Shown here: piece after piece, positions 30,191 to 39,100 of the stretch
Layout: each line of letters starts with the position of its first letter
Position numbering within the stretch: the first letter of the stretch is position 1
Virus record (IMG/VR): IMGVR_UViG_3300020196_000070
Location: 1 to 46,650 of that record
DNA from: a virus
Length of the DNA: 46,650 bases
Reading direction: 5' to 3' (one strand)
The notes under the pieces: generated by a model
Told to the model about the DNA's origin: nothing
Seen by the model: only the letters and a program-made list of their open reading frames with translations
The model's database searches: none
Position numbers and translations under genes: made by a program

Positions 30191-32333
30191 AGAAGTTTTA
30201 ATAAGCAATACTTTTGAACAACAGCGTCAGATGATTAACCTCATCGGCACTGATATAGGCGATGCTGCACTTTTAGTAACACCATCAAAAGTATTATCTA
30301 CTTCAATTAATCAGGTAGTTGCTGGTTTTGTAACTCTTTCAGGACAAACCATTCAACTTGAAGACGGCACATTAAATGCACCGAGTTTATCTTTTGATAG
30401 TACAACTGATTTAGGTCTTTATAAAGTAGATTCAAATACTCTTGGTGTTAGCAAAAGTCTCTATGTTGCCAGTGGTCTTACAGTAGAAGGAGATATTACA
30501 TTTAGAGCTGGTAATAGCAGTGCTGGTAGTATTATCTTTGGGGATTTAAATACTGATAATATTGTTTTTAATGCTGATTTAAATTCAAACGCTCTCCCAA
30601 ATTTAGATGACACCTATGATTTAGGTAGTTCAACACAAGAATGGAGAGACATTTATATTGATGGGATTGCTCAAGTTGATACGTTACAAGTAGATGAGGA
30701 TGCTACAATTGCAGGAACTTTAACAAGCGATACTGGAACTATCTCAGTAAGTTCTGGTGTAACAACTGTTGATTTCTTTGATGATTATGCAACTACAGTT
30801 GAAGCATTTGGAGCAGCGACTAGTATTAGAATCGGTGCAACAAATGGTACACTGACTTTAAGAAATCCTTTTATAGAAGGAACACAGTTAATACAAGATC
30901 TTTTTAACACTGTTCCCACCACGGTTTATGCTTTTGGGAACGCTTCTAATGTTCATATGGGAACAACCTTAAGTGGTGTTCCAGGAAGTAATAGTAACTT
31001 TACAATTTACAGTAATGACACAATTCTTGTGGGAGACTTGAACGTTAATGGTGGTGAAATACTTTCAAGTGAAAATACGTTTGATCTGTTAATCAACAAC
31101 GGTGATGTAAGAATCGGAGCGGCAACAGGAACTGGCACCACTATAATCAATAATTCTTTTAAGGTAAAGGGTTCAACTCTTGATTTATCTAATCAAGGTG
31201 TTACTATATCAGTAAAGGATAATTTAAATCCTGCATTAACAATTAAAGAAGGATCTAATGATTATTTAAGTATACAAACTACTGTTACTGCCGAAAAAGT
31301 TATTTTCCATAAAAATGTAAATTTTGCAAGCAATGCTTATTTTGGTGATAATGATAGTATTATTTTGGGTGATGGTAGTGATTTAGCACTATATCATGAT
31401 GGATCAGTTTCTTATATCAACGATCAAGGAACTGGTGGTCTTTATATTCAAACGAATGGAGATCAACTGGCACTAAGATCTTATGCAAGTAGTGATTATT
31501 TTCTGAAAGCAGTACCTGATGGTTCTGTAGAACTTTATTATGATAATTCTAAAAAACTAGAGACTACTTCTACTGGTATTACAGTATCTGGAGATATTGT
31601 TGCTTCGGGATTAACTCTTTCGGGAGATCTAGTTGTTAATGGATCTACAACAACAATTAATTCAACAGTATTAAGCATTGATGATGTTAATATTGTTCTT
31701 GCTGATGGTGCAACGACTTCTGCAGCAGTAGATGGTGCTGGTATTACACTCGGAACAACTGGTATTACTTTCACTTATTCAAACACTGGAACTCGTTGGT
31801 CATCAACAGAAAACTTAAATATTGCAACAGGGAAGACATATCAGATTGCTGGAACTACAGTTCTTTCATCTACTGCGGTTCTTGGCAGAACTCCTGGAGG
31901 AACAACTGCTGGTGATATTGTAACAATTGATGATACACAAACACTGACAACTAAAACGTTAACCGCTCCAGTAGTTAATGGTGCAACCTACGGAAACTCA
32001 AGTTCAACAAGTGATGCAGATGCAACTGTAGATTCTGCAACTACGTCATATTATGCATATGTTCAAAGTGCTAGCAGTTCAACAAGAACTATTAATATTA
32101 GTAACCTTACTGCAGGCAGAATGATTCAAATTTATTTAAGAAATACTAATTCTTCAACAAAGCAAATTAATATTACTGCAAGTACAACAACTACAGGGTT
32201 TTCGGCAGTAAACCTTTCAAAAGGTGATGCAGGTGGCACAAGTCAAACATCTGTAACTTTATCAGCAAATACTGGAACTGCTGTTGTCACAGTATTTAAT
32301 GCTAATGGTACGATTGGAGGAAGCATTTCATAA
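30180..32333 (+). CDS. Tail fibre protein (717 aa)
   Basis: The N-terminus (MAIREVLISNTFEQQRQMIN) is probably the attachment region. The rest is typical trimeric-fibre sequence. It includes DLGSSTQEWRDIYIDG, IILGDGSDLALYHDGS, GGLYIQTNGDQLALRS, ELYYDNSKKLETTSTGI, repeated ASGLTLSGDL strands and the familiar fibre motif TIDDTQTLTTKTLTAPV. The C-terminus ends in a Ser/Thr-rich beta domain (TINISNLTAGRMIQIYLRN). Fibres of this class contact host surface sugars or proteins. It overlaps the coiled-coil gene upstream by 11 bases and is followed by a promoter for the glycosyltransferase. No recognisable chaperone or peptidase domain is seen at the C-terminus. Confidence 0.85.
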   Translation: MAIREVLISNTFEQQRQMINLIGTDIGDAALLVTPSKVLSTSINQVVAGFVTLSGQTIQLEDGTLNAPSLSFDSTTDLGLYKVDSNTLGVSKSLYVASGLTVEGDITFRAGNSSAGSIIFGDLNTDNIVFNADLNSNALPNLDDTYDLGSSTQEWRDIYIDGIAQVDTLQVDEDATIAGTLTSDTGTISVSSGVTTVDFFDDYATTVEAFGAATSIRIGATNGTLTLRNPFIEGTQLIQDLFNTVPTTVYAFGNASNVHMGTTLSGVPGSNSNFTIYSNDTILVGDLNVNGGEILSSENTFDLLINNGDVRIGAATGTGTTIINNSFKVKGSTLDLSNQGVTISVKDNLNPALTIKEGSNDYLSIQTTVTAEKVIFHKNVNFASNAYFGDNDSIILGDGSDLALYHDGSVSYINDQGTGGLYIQTNGDQLALRSYASSDYFLKAVPDGSVELYYDNSKKLETTSTGITVSGDIVASGLTLSGDLVVNGSTTTINSTVLSIDDVNIVLADGATTSAAVDGAGITLGTTGITFTYSNTGTRWSSTENLNIATGKTYQIAGTTVLSSTAVLGRTPGGTTAGDIVTIDDTQTLTTKTLTAPVVNGATYGNSSSTSDADATVDSATTSYYAYVQSASSSTRTINISNLTAGRMIQIYLRNTNSSTKQINITASTTTTGFSAVNLSKGDAGGTSQTSVTLSANTGTAVVTVFNANGTIGGSIS

Positions 32334-32339
32334 TAGTCC

Positions 32340-32368
32340 TTGACAACCCTTATAAATTATAGTATGAT
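32340..32368 (+). promoter_or_regulatory. Host-type sigma-70 promoter before the glycosyltransferase
   Basis: TTGACA (32340-32345), a 17-base spacer and TATGAT (32363-32368) lie directly after the fibre gene, 23 bases before the ATG at 32392. The geometry is identical to the promoter at 8323-8351. Confidence 0.78.
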
Positions 32369-32391
32369 GTTTATGAAAAATTGTCATTTCT

Positions 32392-33576
32392 ATGAGAAAG
32401 AAAAAATTATTGTGGATTGGTGATTGTGTTATTCCGAGTGGATTTGGTAGAGTTTCTGAATCTATCCTGACAAGGATTCATAAAGAATTTGATACTCATG
32501 TTATGGGTATCAACTATTTTGGGCAAGTACATACCTTTGACTTTAAGATTTACCAAGCATCAAAGAAGGGTGGTTCCCAAGATCCCTATGGTTTCAATTA
32601 TATTGACGAACTTTATAATGAAATTAAACCTGACATTATTGTTGCTTTCAATGATGTTTGGATTATTAAATTTTATTGGGATATTCTAAAAAAATATAAA
32701 GAGACTGATGATTTTAAATTTGTAGCGTACTTCCCTATTGATGGCGGAGGATGGTTCCCTTCTGTTGTTTCATTCTTAAATGATTTTGATCTTTCAATTA
32801 CTTATACTGATTTCGGCAAACAAGTAATGAAAGATGCTGGATATACTGGACGTATTGAAACACTAGAGCATGGTGTTGATACTGACATTTTTTTCAGAAA
32901 GAATAAACAGGAATGTAGAGAATTGATTGGTCAAATGAAAAAGGATGATTTTATTGTCTTTAATGGCAATAGAAACCAACCTCGTAAAAGAATTGATTTG
33001 ACTATTATAGCATTTGCCAAGTTTGCAGTTGGCAAACCAAATGCAAAGTTATATCTCCATATGGGGACTAAAGATTGTGGATGGGATATTATTCCACTGT
33101 TCAATGTTGAGATGGAAAGGAATGGTCTTGATCCTCAGGGAAAATTATATCTTTCTGGGTTAGAAATGACACCAGAAAAAAATACAATTACTCCACAAGT
33201 CTTGAACGTCATTTATAATTCATGTGATGTTGGAGTAAATACTTCAGAGGGTGAAGGATGGGGTCTGGTGCCATTTGAAATGGCAGCAACTGGGTGCCCA
33301 CAAGTTCTTCCCGATTATGCAGCAAGTGCTGAACTTTTTGCTAATTGCGGTGAACTTGCTGAAATTATTTTCATGGGTAAAGATGTCAACTATGGTATTG
33401 ACAGAGCATATGTATCTGTTGATAGTGTTGTTGAAAAACTGAATAAATTATATTCAGATAAAAAGTATTATGCTGAAAAAGCAAAAGCATGTTCTACTAT
33501 GGCAAGCGATCCCAGATATACTTGGGATGTAATTGCCAACAAAATGCTTGGTTATTTAACTAATTTAGGAGACTAA
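32392..33576 (+). CDS. GT-B glycosyltransferase (GT4-like)
   Basis: A 394-aa protein of usual size for the GT4/GT1 superfamily. The N-terminal Rossmann half starts KKKLLWIGDCVIPSGFGRVS with a glycine-rich loop (PSGFGR). The C-terminal half has the nucleotide-sugar site: FNGNRNQPRKRID (R198-K199-R200) and the EX7E motif SEGEGWGLVPFE (E288 and E296). The donor and acceptor cannot be read from sequence. Possible targets are virion proteins, phage DNA or host surface glycans. The gene stands alone among structural genes behind a sigma-70 promoter and shares its end with the ribosome binding site of the next gene. No signal peptide or membrane anchor is present, so it is cytoplasmic. Confidence 0.9.
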   Translation: MRKKKLLWIGDCVIPSGFGRVSESILTRIHKEFDTHVMGINYFGQVHTFDFKIYQASKKGGSQDPYGFNYIDELYNEIKPDIIVAFNDVWIIKFYWDILKKYKETDDFKFVAYFPIDGGGWFPSVVSFLNDFDLSITYTDFGKQVMKDAGYTGRIETLEHGVDTDIFFRKNKQECRELIGQMKKDDFIVFNGNRNQPRKRIDLTIIAFAKFAVGKPNAKLYLHMGTKDCGWDIIPLFNVEMERNGLDPQGKLYLSGLEMTPEKNTITPQVLNVIYNSCDVGVNTSEGEGWGLVPFEMAATGCPQVLPDYAASAELFANCGELAEIIFMGKDVNYGIDRAYVSVDSVVEKLNKLYSDKKYYAEKAKACSTMASDPRYTWDVIANKMLGYLTNLGD

Positions 33577-33578
33577 AA

Positions 33579-33764
33579 ATGAACGCTAAAGAACTTGAAG
33601 AAAATTTTACTAATCAATTTAGTACAGTGGTTGATGAAATCAAAAATCTTGAATCTCAACTCAATGCTAAACGTGAATTAGCACTGAAACTTAAAGGGGC
33701 ACTTGAAGCATTAACTATTCTTGAGAATGGCGAACCGCCTCAGGAAGAATCCCCAGAAGAGTGA
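33579..33764 (+). CDS. Small coiled-coil protein (61 aa)
   Basis: A 61-aa protein with AGGAG (33567-33571) seven bases before the ATG, inside the end of the glycosyltransferase gene. Residues 5-49 form one long predicted helix (VVDEIKNLESQLNAKRELAL), followed by an acidic tail EEESPEE-like. It lies two bases after the glycosyltransferase stop, so the two are an operon, closed by the terminator at 33774-33806. It may be a partner of the enzyme or an unrelated small protein. No family is recognised. Confidence 0.72.
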   Translation: MNAKELEENFTNQFSTVVDEIKNLESQLNAKRELALKLKGALEALTILENGEPPQEESPEE

Positions 33765-33773
33765 TAAATACAG

Positions 33774-33806
33774 ACCTTCTTTATAAATAACAAGGAAGGT
33801 TTTTTT
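33774..33806 (+). terminator. Intrinsic terminator with a late promoter in its loop
   Basis: ACCTTCTTT (33774-33782) pairs with AAGGAAGGT (33792-33800), a nine-pair stem with one G-U, around a nine-base loop and followed by TTTTTT. It ends the glycosyltransferase operon. The loop and the top of the left arm spell TATAAATA (33782-33789), and the right arm AAGGAAGG could double as the Shine-Dalgarno of the next gene. Confidence 0.8.
33782..33789 (+). promoter_or_regulatory. Late promoter TATAAATA within a terminator loop
   Basis: A perfect TATAAATA 22 bases before the ATG at 33812. A transcript starting here would lack the left arm of the terminator, so the hairpin would not form and transcription could continue. 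Confidence 0.65.
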
Positions 33807-33811
33807 ATTAC

Positions 33812-34144
33812 ATGTCTGCTATAACGATTAACATAGTAATAGAGCAGGGGTCTGATTTTTCAGCGACCTTTACGATTAAGACTGCAGATAATTCATATCT
33901 CAATCTTCTCGGTTTTACCGCTGAAAGTAAAATGAAGAAGAGTTATTATACTTCTACTTCAGTTCCGTTAAGTGTTTCATTCACTAACAGACCAGAAGGA
34001 GTTATTACATTATCGTTACCTGCTAGTGTAACCACTACGCTCAGTCCTAAAAGATATGTTTATGATATTATTTTGACATCTCCTAGTGGAGTAAAAACAA
34101 GAGTAATTGAAGGAATTGCAACTGTAACACCAGGAGTAACATAG
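33812..34144 (+). CDS. Small Ig-like baseplate or fibre protein (110 aa)
   Basis: A 110-aa beta-rich protein. It contains IVIEQGSDFSATFTIKTADN, then LNLLGFTAESKMKKSYYT and RYVYDIILTSPSGVKTRVIEG. This succession (GSDF, L.GFTAESK, Y.YD) resembles the N-terminal Ig-like domain of BppU-type baseplate proteins and small marine-phage homologues. The family link is by eye. It probably attaches other components to the tail. The stop TAG shares one base with the GTG start of the next gene. The late promoter in the terminator upstream is its likely source of transcripts. Confidence 0.72.
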   Translation: MSAITINIVIEQGSDFSATFTIKTADNSYLNLLGFTAESKMKKSYYTSTSVPLSVSFTNRPEGVITLSLPASVTTTLSPKRYVYDIILTSPSGVKTRVIEGIATVTPGVT

Positions 34145-34848
34145 TGTCAAATTATCAGGTAACGCTAAACCCTACAAATTATAATGTAGTTCAAGCAAGT
34201 CCCGATTTATATAAAGTTGGACTTAATTTTGAACCACCATCAAAAGGCATTCAATATCAAAATTTACTTTTAGATAATATTTCAGCTCAGTTTGACTGTG
34301 TACGAAAAACTTTTGACATAAAAGTAAATGGAGTTCCATATTTTCCCCTGAATGATCAACAGTTAATTATATCTGTTAATAATGTTATTTTACAACCAGG
34401 AGTAGGATATTCTATTTCTGGTAGTACTATTACTTTTGCTACAGCGCCTTGCAATACACAATTTTTTGGTATTGGTATGGCAAACACTGCAGACTTAACC
34501 CGAACTATTAATTTTGTTGTTGATTATGGTTCTTTGCCTATGACTATTGGCGACAAAGGATCTCTATCAATTGATGTTACTGGTACAATTCAATCATGGT
34601 TAATTGTTGCGGATAAAATAGGAAATTTAGTTGTTGATATAAAAAAATGCTCTTTTAATGATTATCCTAATCTTGTTAGTATATGCGGATCAAATAGACC
34701 TACTTTAAGTAGTCAGAATAAAAATACTGATGATATTTTAACGGGATGGAATAGAACATTAAATGCTGGTGATATTTTAAACTATGAAGTTATAAATACC
34801 AGTACTGTCATCAATAAATTCTCTATTGCTTTGAAAGTAAAATTATAA
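34144..34848 (+). CDS. Tail fibre-like protein with VDGV and C-terminal receptor-type domain (234 aa)
   Basis: The start is GTG at 34144, overlapping the previous stop by one base; no in-frame ATG serves as well. Residues 45-110 form a module starting FDCVRKTFDIKVNG, with LIISVNNVILQPGVGYSI and TAPCNTQFFGIGM, also found twice in the 3032-aa protein. The C-terminal domain (TIQSWLIVADKIGNLVVDI, RPTLSSQNKN, WNRTLNAGDILNYEV, IALKVKL) is a family common at the end of phage fibre and tail proteins. It is probably a peripheral fibre or collar component. It is co-transcribed with the 110-aa gene. Confidence 0.78.
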   Translation: MSNYQVTLNPTNYNVVQASPDLYKVGLNFEPPSKGIQYQNLLLDNISAQFDCVRKTFDIKVNGVPYFPLNDQQLIISVNNVILQPGVGYSISGSTITFATAPCNTQFFGIGMANTADLTRTINFVVDYGSLPMTIGDKGSLSIDVTGTIQSWLIVADKIGNLVVDIKKCSFNDYPNLVSICGSNRPTLSSQNKNTDDILTGWNRTLNAGDILNYEVINTSTVINKFSIALKVKL

Positions 34849-34851
34849 ATA
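34844..34851 (+). promoter_or_regulatory. Late promoter TATAAATA
   Basis: A perfect TATAAATA overlapping the stop of the preceding gene. It lies 45 bases before the ATG at 34897, leaving room for an untranslated leader with a strong ribosome binding site (GGAGG, 34883-34887). Confidence 0.75.
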
Positions 34852-34896
34852 TAACTAGATATTTAAAAAAACAGAAATCCCTGGAGGAACATTTAA

Positions 34897-36075
34897 ATGG
34901 CACTTTTAGTACCTAATATTGGTGAGGTAGAATCACTTCGTTATCTGTTGAATTCTACTCATAATATCCCAAGAAATTTAATTCTGAAACTTTTTACGTC
35001 AAACACCACACCAGACGAAGCAGATGTTCCTTCGGCAACTGCTTATTACGAGCCATATGCTGATGGTAATCAAAACACTTATGGCACTGCACCAAATACA
35101 GGTTATCCATCAGTTATCAATAATCGTGCGGATCAGAACTATGCTGGACAATATGGTATTCTGCTCAATGGTTCGCGTTGGGCGATCACAACTGCTTCAG
35201 ATCCAGTAGCTACTACAACTAATTCAAGTGGCGCACAGGATTCATACGAAATCACAGTATCAGGTCTCTCAGGAACTGTCAGTGTTGGTAACACTGTTAC
35301 TGGTACTGGTATCGCAGCTGGCGCTAAAGTATCAAGAGTTTCTGGTAATACTATAATTCTTACGGTTAAAAATTCTGGTGCAGTAAGTGGTGTAATTAAC
35401 TTCGCTGGTGGAGTTACTACTGCTACTTATCCAGAACAAACTTTCACATTCCAAGGCGCTGCTGGTAATGTTTATGGTTATTATCTGGTAAGAGCAAACA
35501 ATATGCCTGTGGCACTCCATGGTTATGAGGGTGGCGCAACTATTGCTGCTGGAACAGTTCTGAATAAAGGTGATAATACTAATCCTTGTATCGGCGTTAT
35601 CGGAAATAGTTACATTACTCTGCCTAACGTAGCATCAATTATGGATGACATTACGGTAGGTCAAGTAGTTGGCGGCAACAACGCTGTACCAGCTGGAACT
35701 AAGATCATCGGTATTGATCTTCTGCAAAGAATTATTCACCTTAGTAATGCATTAACTGATAACGTTCAGGTTGCAACTGACTCATCCATCACTCTGGAGT
35801 TCTCCAAAGTAACTGCAACTGCACATGGTCTTGTTGCTGGTGATGTTATTTACATCGCTCGTGCTGCTGGTAATACTACAACCACTGCAGGAACATATAC
35901 TGTATTCTCAGTCCCTAGTGCAAACGAGTTCAATCTTACTCCTGCACTTGATGGTCTTGGAGCTGCAACTCTTTACAGCAGCATCATGTTTGCTGAAAGA
36001 TTCACTAATGGTCCATACCCAATTCAAAACCAGGGTGACCAAATTAAGATTACTCTGAATGTTAGCCTTGACTGA
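34897..36075 (+). CDS. Virion structural protein with late-expression signals (392 aa)
   Basis: A 392-aa protein with a conserved-looking N-terminus (MALLVPNIGEVESLRYLLNS, then NLILKLFTSNTTP) and C-terminus (MFAERFTNGPYPIQNQGDQI, then KITLNVSLD) that I associate with a family of marine phage virion proteins. The middle carries two similar beta cassettes (VTGTGIAAGAKVSRVSGNTI and VVGGNNAVPAGTKIIGID) and an FCCH-like unit, TATAHGLVAGDVIYI. It is framed by a perfect late promoter, GGAGG nine bases before the ATG, and a strong terminator. Its codons are more often C-ending than its neighbours', which suggests abundant expression. It may be a repeated decoration or tail component, but the exact position in the particle is unknown. 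Confidence 0.8.
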   Translation: MALLVPNIGEVESLRYLLNSTHNIPRNLILKLFTSNTTPDEADVPSATAYYEPYADGNQNTYGTAPNTGYPSVINNRADQNYAGQYGILLNGSRWAITTASDPVATTTNSSGAQDSYEITVSGLSGTVSVGNTVTGTGIAAGAKVSRVSGNTIILTVKNSGAVSGVINFAGGVTTATYPEQTFTFQGAAGNVYGYYLVRANNMPVALHGYEGGATIAAGTVLNKGDNTNPCIGVIGNSYITLPNVASIMDDITVGQVVGGNNAVPAGTKIIGIDLLQRIIHLSNALTDNVQVATDSSITLEFSKVTATAHGLVAGDVIYIARAAGNTTTTAGTYTVFSVPSANEFNLTPALDGLGAATLYSSIMFAERFTNGPYPIQNQGDQIKITLNVSLD

Positions 36076-36109
36076 TATTTTAACTATATACTTTACATTA
36101 TGATTTTCT

Positions 36110-36134
36110 GGGGGATTCTTTTATCCCCCTTTTT
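36110..36134 (+). terminator. Strong intrinsic terminator
   Basis: GGGGGAT (36110-36116) pairs perfectly with ATCCCCC (36123-36129) around a six-base loop and is followed by five T residues. It ends the 392-aa gene's transcript. The next gene starts 16 bases later, so it must be read through or started from an unseen promoter. Confidence 0.88.
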
Positions 36135-36150
36135 ATTGTAGAGGGTCTGG

Positions 36151-39100
36151 ATGAACACATTCCAATACAACTCAACCTCTATAAACTATTATACCACTCA
36201 AGATTTAGGAAGTATAGGTGATACTCCAACATCATTAGTGGATGATGGTACAGTTTATAGTGAGTTAGAACCCTCTGCAGATTTTATCGTAACAAATGAT
36301 TATATTGTTAGTGATTACGCTATTGAGCCAAGTTATGGATTTATAGTATTTACCGAAACTACATATCCTTTCGGTGGTTTAAATATTTCAAATGCAACAA
36401 AAGTCTCTGCATCTGTTAAATTTGTTGCTGCTCAACCTCAAATAAAACTTGACGGTACTTATAAAGTAAAACTAAGATCTGCTTGGGTTGGTTCAGGTAG
36501 TCTGTTTGAAATTGCTGGGGGTCAAGAAAGAATTGTTGCACCTTGGGTTGGATCCTCAGGACCGCTCCGAGTATCAGGAAGTGCTGCATCGTCAGCGGTT
36601 TATCAATATAACAACTCAGCAATTGCTGTATTTTCTTCGGGTGACTATGGAAGTGTTTCCTCTACAAACAATACTTCTAGTAATTATGGACAAATTACAG
36701 AAGTTACATCTGGCGAAATAGATCAAGGATCTATTGTAATAACCGACATTACATATCCTTATGGACTGTTCTCGTTTAATGGTAATTTCTCAAATCTTAC
36801 TCTTGCATTTGGGCATCAATCTTCAGGCATTATTGGTGTTTCTGGTTCAGCATCTGTAATATTCAACGAACCAACACCACAAATTTACTTAGTAAAAACT
36901 AAGGATAATATACGAGTACGTGGTTCTGCAAATGAAGCGTTTGTCAGAAAAACTTATGATGGATTTATTAATTTTGGAATATCTGATAAAGCAAATGAAA
37001 ATGTGTTATTTACTTATAATGAATTTTCTATTTCATATTTCAATATTTTAGATTCAGGATCTATAACTACCTCAGGTTCTACTATTGATTATGGATATAT
37101 TATTAATTCTGGAGGATCAATAATATATGGATATACATTTAATACTCAAACAATATATCCATATGGAACTCTTGTTTCACAAGGAGGATTTAGTAATCTC
37201 CTGAGATCTTTTGGTCATCAATCACAAGGATCAATATCACTTTCTGGTTCTGCAGTTACTGCATTGCAAGAACCAACGCCACAGATTTATAAAATCACAA
37301 GCACTGATTTATTTAAAATTTCTGGAACAGTACAAAATAAATTTAGCAAAGCACCATATAATGGATTTGGTTCACTGTATTCATTTACAGGATCAACTGA
37401 GAATGTAACCTTTGACTATAATACATCTTCTGTAAGTGTTTACAGTGAAACTAATTATGGATCATTAGGATCAACCACAACCACACAAGATTATGGTACT
37501 GTAACTCAAACTAATGTTGGCGATATTAATTACGGTGACGTAACTTCTTCTCAAACTAATTATGCTTTTGGTTCTCTGAATATCAATGGATCTAAAACAG
37601 AAAGATTTATTTACGGAAAATATTCGGGTTCTGGCAATCTATTTGCATTTAAAGGTTTATCAGAATCTAAACAATCATCTTATAAATCAACATATTTATT
37701 TGAACTCAGAGGAACGGGACATAATTCATTTACTAGACCATTTATTGGTTTTGGATCTCTATTCCATGTTGGTGATAGAATTGAAAGAGCAACATATGCA
37801 TATAACTCATCTGCAATAGTTGAATATTCAGAATCTGATTATGGATTAGTTACTACTTCTGGATCTACAATTGACCATGGCTTGATCAATCAAGTAGTAA
37901 ATCAAGGTGAAATTAATTATGGATTTATCAACACTGGTTTAACTGAGTATGCTACTAATCCATTATTCACATTTACTGGTAACGCAACTGTTCAGTACAA
38001 ACCAATTTTTGCACAAACTGGTTCTGGTGGATTTAAAGTTCATCATCAACCATCTCCTACTGATACAAGATTTATTCCTTGGTGGAGAGGATATGGAGAA
38101 TTTATTGTTTCTAACAGAATTATTCCAGATGCTTTCTCTAGACCTTACATTGGTAAGGGAAGATTGTTCAGTATTGGCGATAAAGTTGAGAGTGTAACAT
38201 ATGATTATAATTCTACTTCCATTGAATATTTCAATACAGAAAACTATGGAACTATAACCACATCAGGAACTTCTGTAGATCTTGGTCATGTAAATGAAGA
38301 TAATACTGCTGTAATTGATTATTCAAGCATAGTTAATCTTGATATTGTTTATCCTCTCAATGTCCTTTATAACTTCTCTGGAGAGGGTATAGGACAATTT
38401 ATTCGTGGTCCTTATAGAGGAAGAGGTGGAATTCAATTTGCTGGTTATCATTCTATTCGTCAAAGTGATGCATGGCGGGGCAATTTAAATGTAAGAATTA
38501 CTGGTTCTGCAGACGAAAAGAATACAGAAAAATATGTTGGATCTGGATCGCTGTTCCACATTGGCGACAGAGTTGAAAAAGCAACATTCTCTTATAATTC
38601 TTCATCAGTATCTGATTATGATGCATCTGATTATGGTCTTATTACTGCATCAGGAACACCTGTTGATCTTGGTCAAATTACCCAGTCTGCTTCTGGGGGA
38701 GAGATTAATTATGGTAATGTAATTGATCTTAATATTACATATCCATTTGGTCTGTTCAAAGTTAGCGGTGACTCTGATGATCGCTGGATCCAAGTGTTCA
38801 CCAAAGTTGGATCTGGATCTCTCTTTGAATTCAATGGCGCAACAGAAGCATTCTCTGCACAGATTCCAGAGAATACACTTCTTTATAGTATTTCTGGTGG
38901 TGGTGCGGTTGAAAGTAAAAATAACTCTTATGTAGGTTTTGGATCTCTATTCCATGTTGGGGATAGAATTGAAAGAGCGACATTCTCCTATAATACTTCA
39001 TCTATAGTTGTATATGAACCCGAAGTAGATTATGGATTAGTCACTACTTCTGGTTCTACTATTGATTACGGTTTAATTAATCAAGTAACTGATGGCGGCG

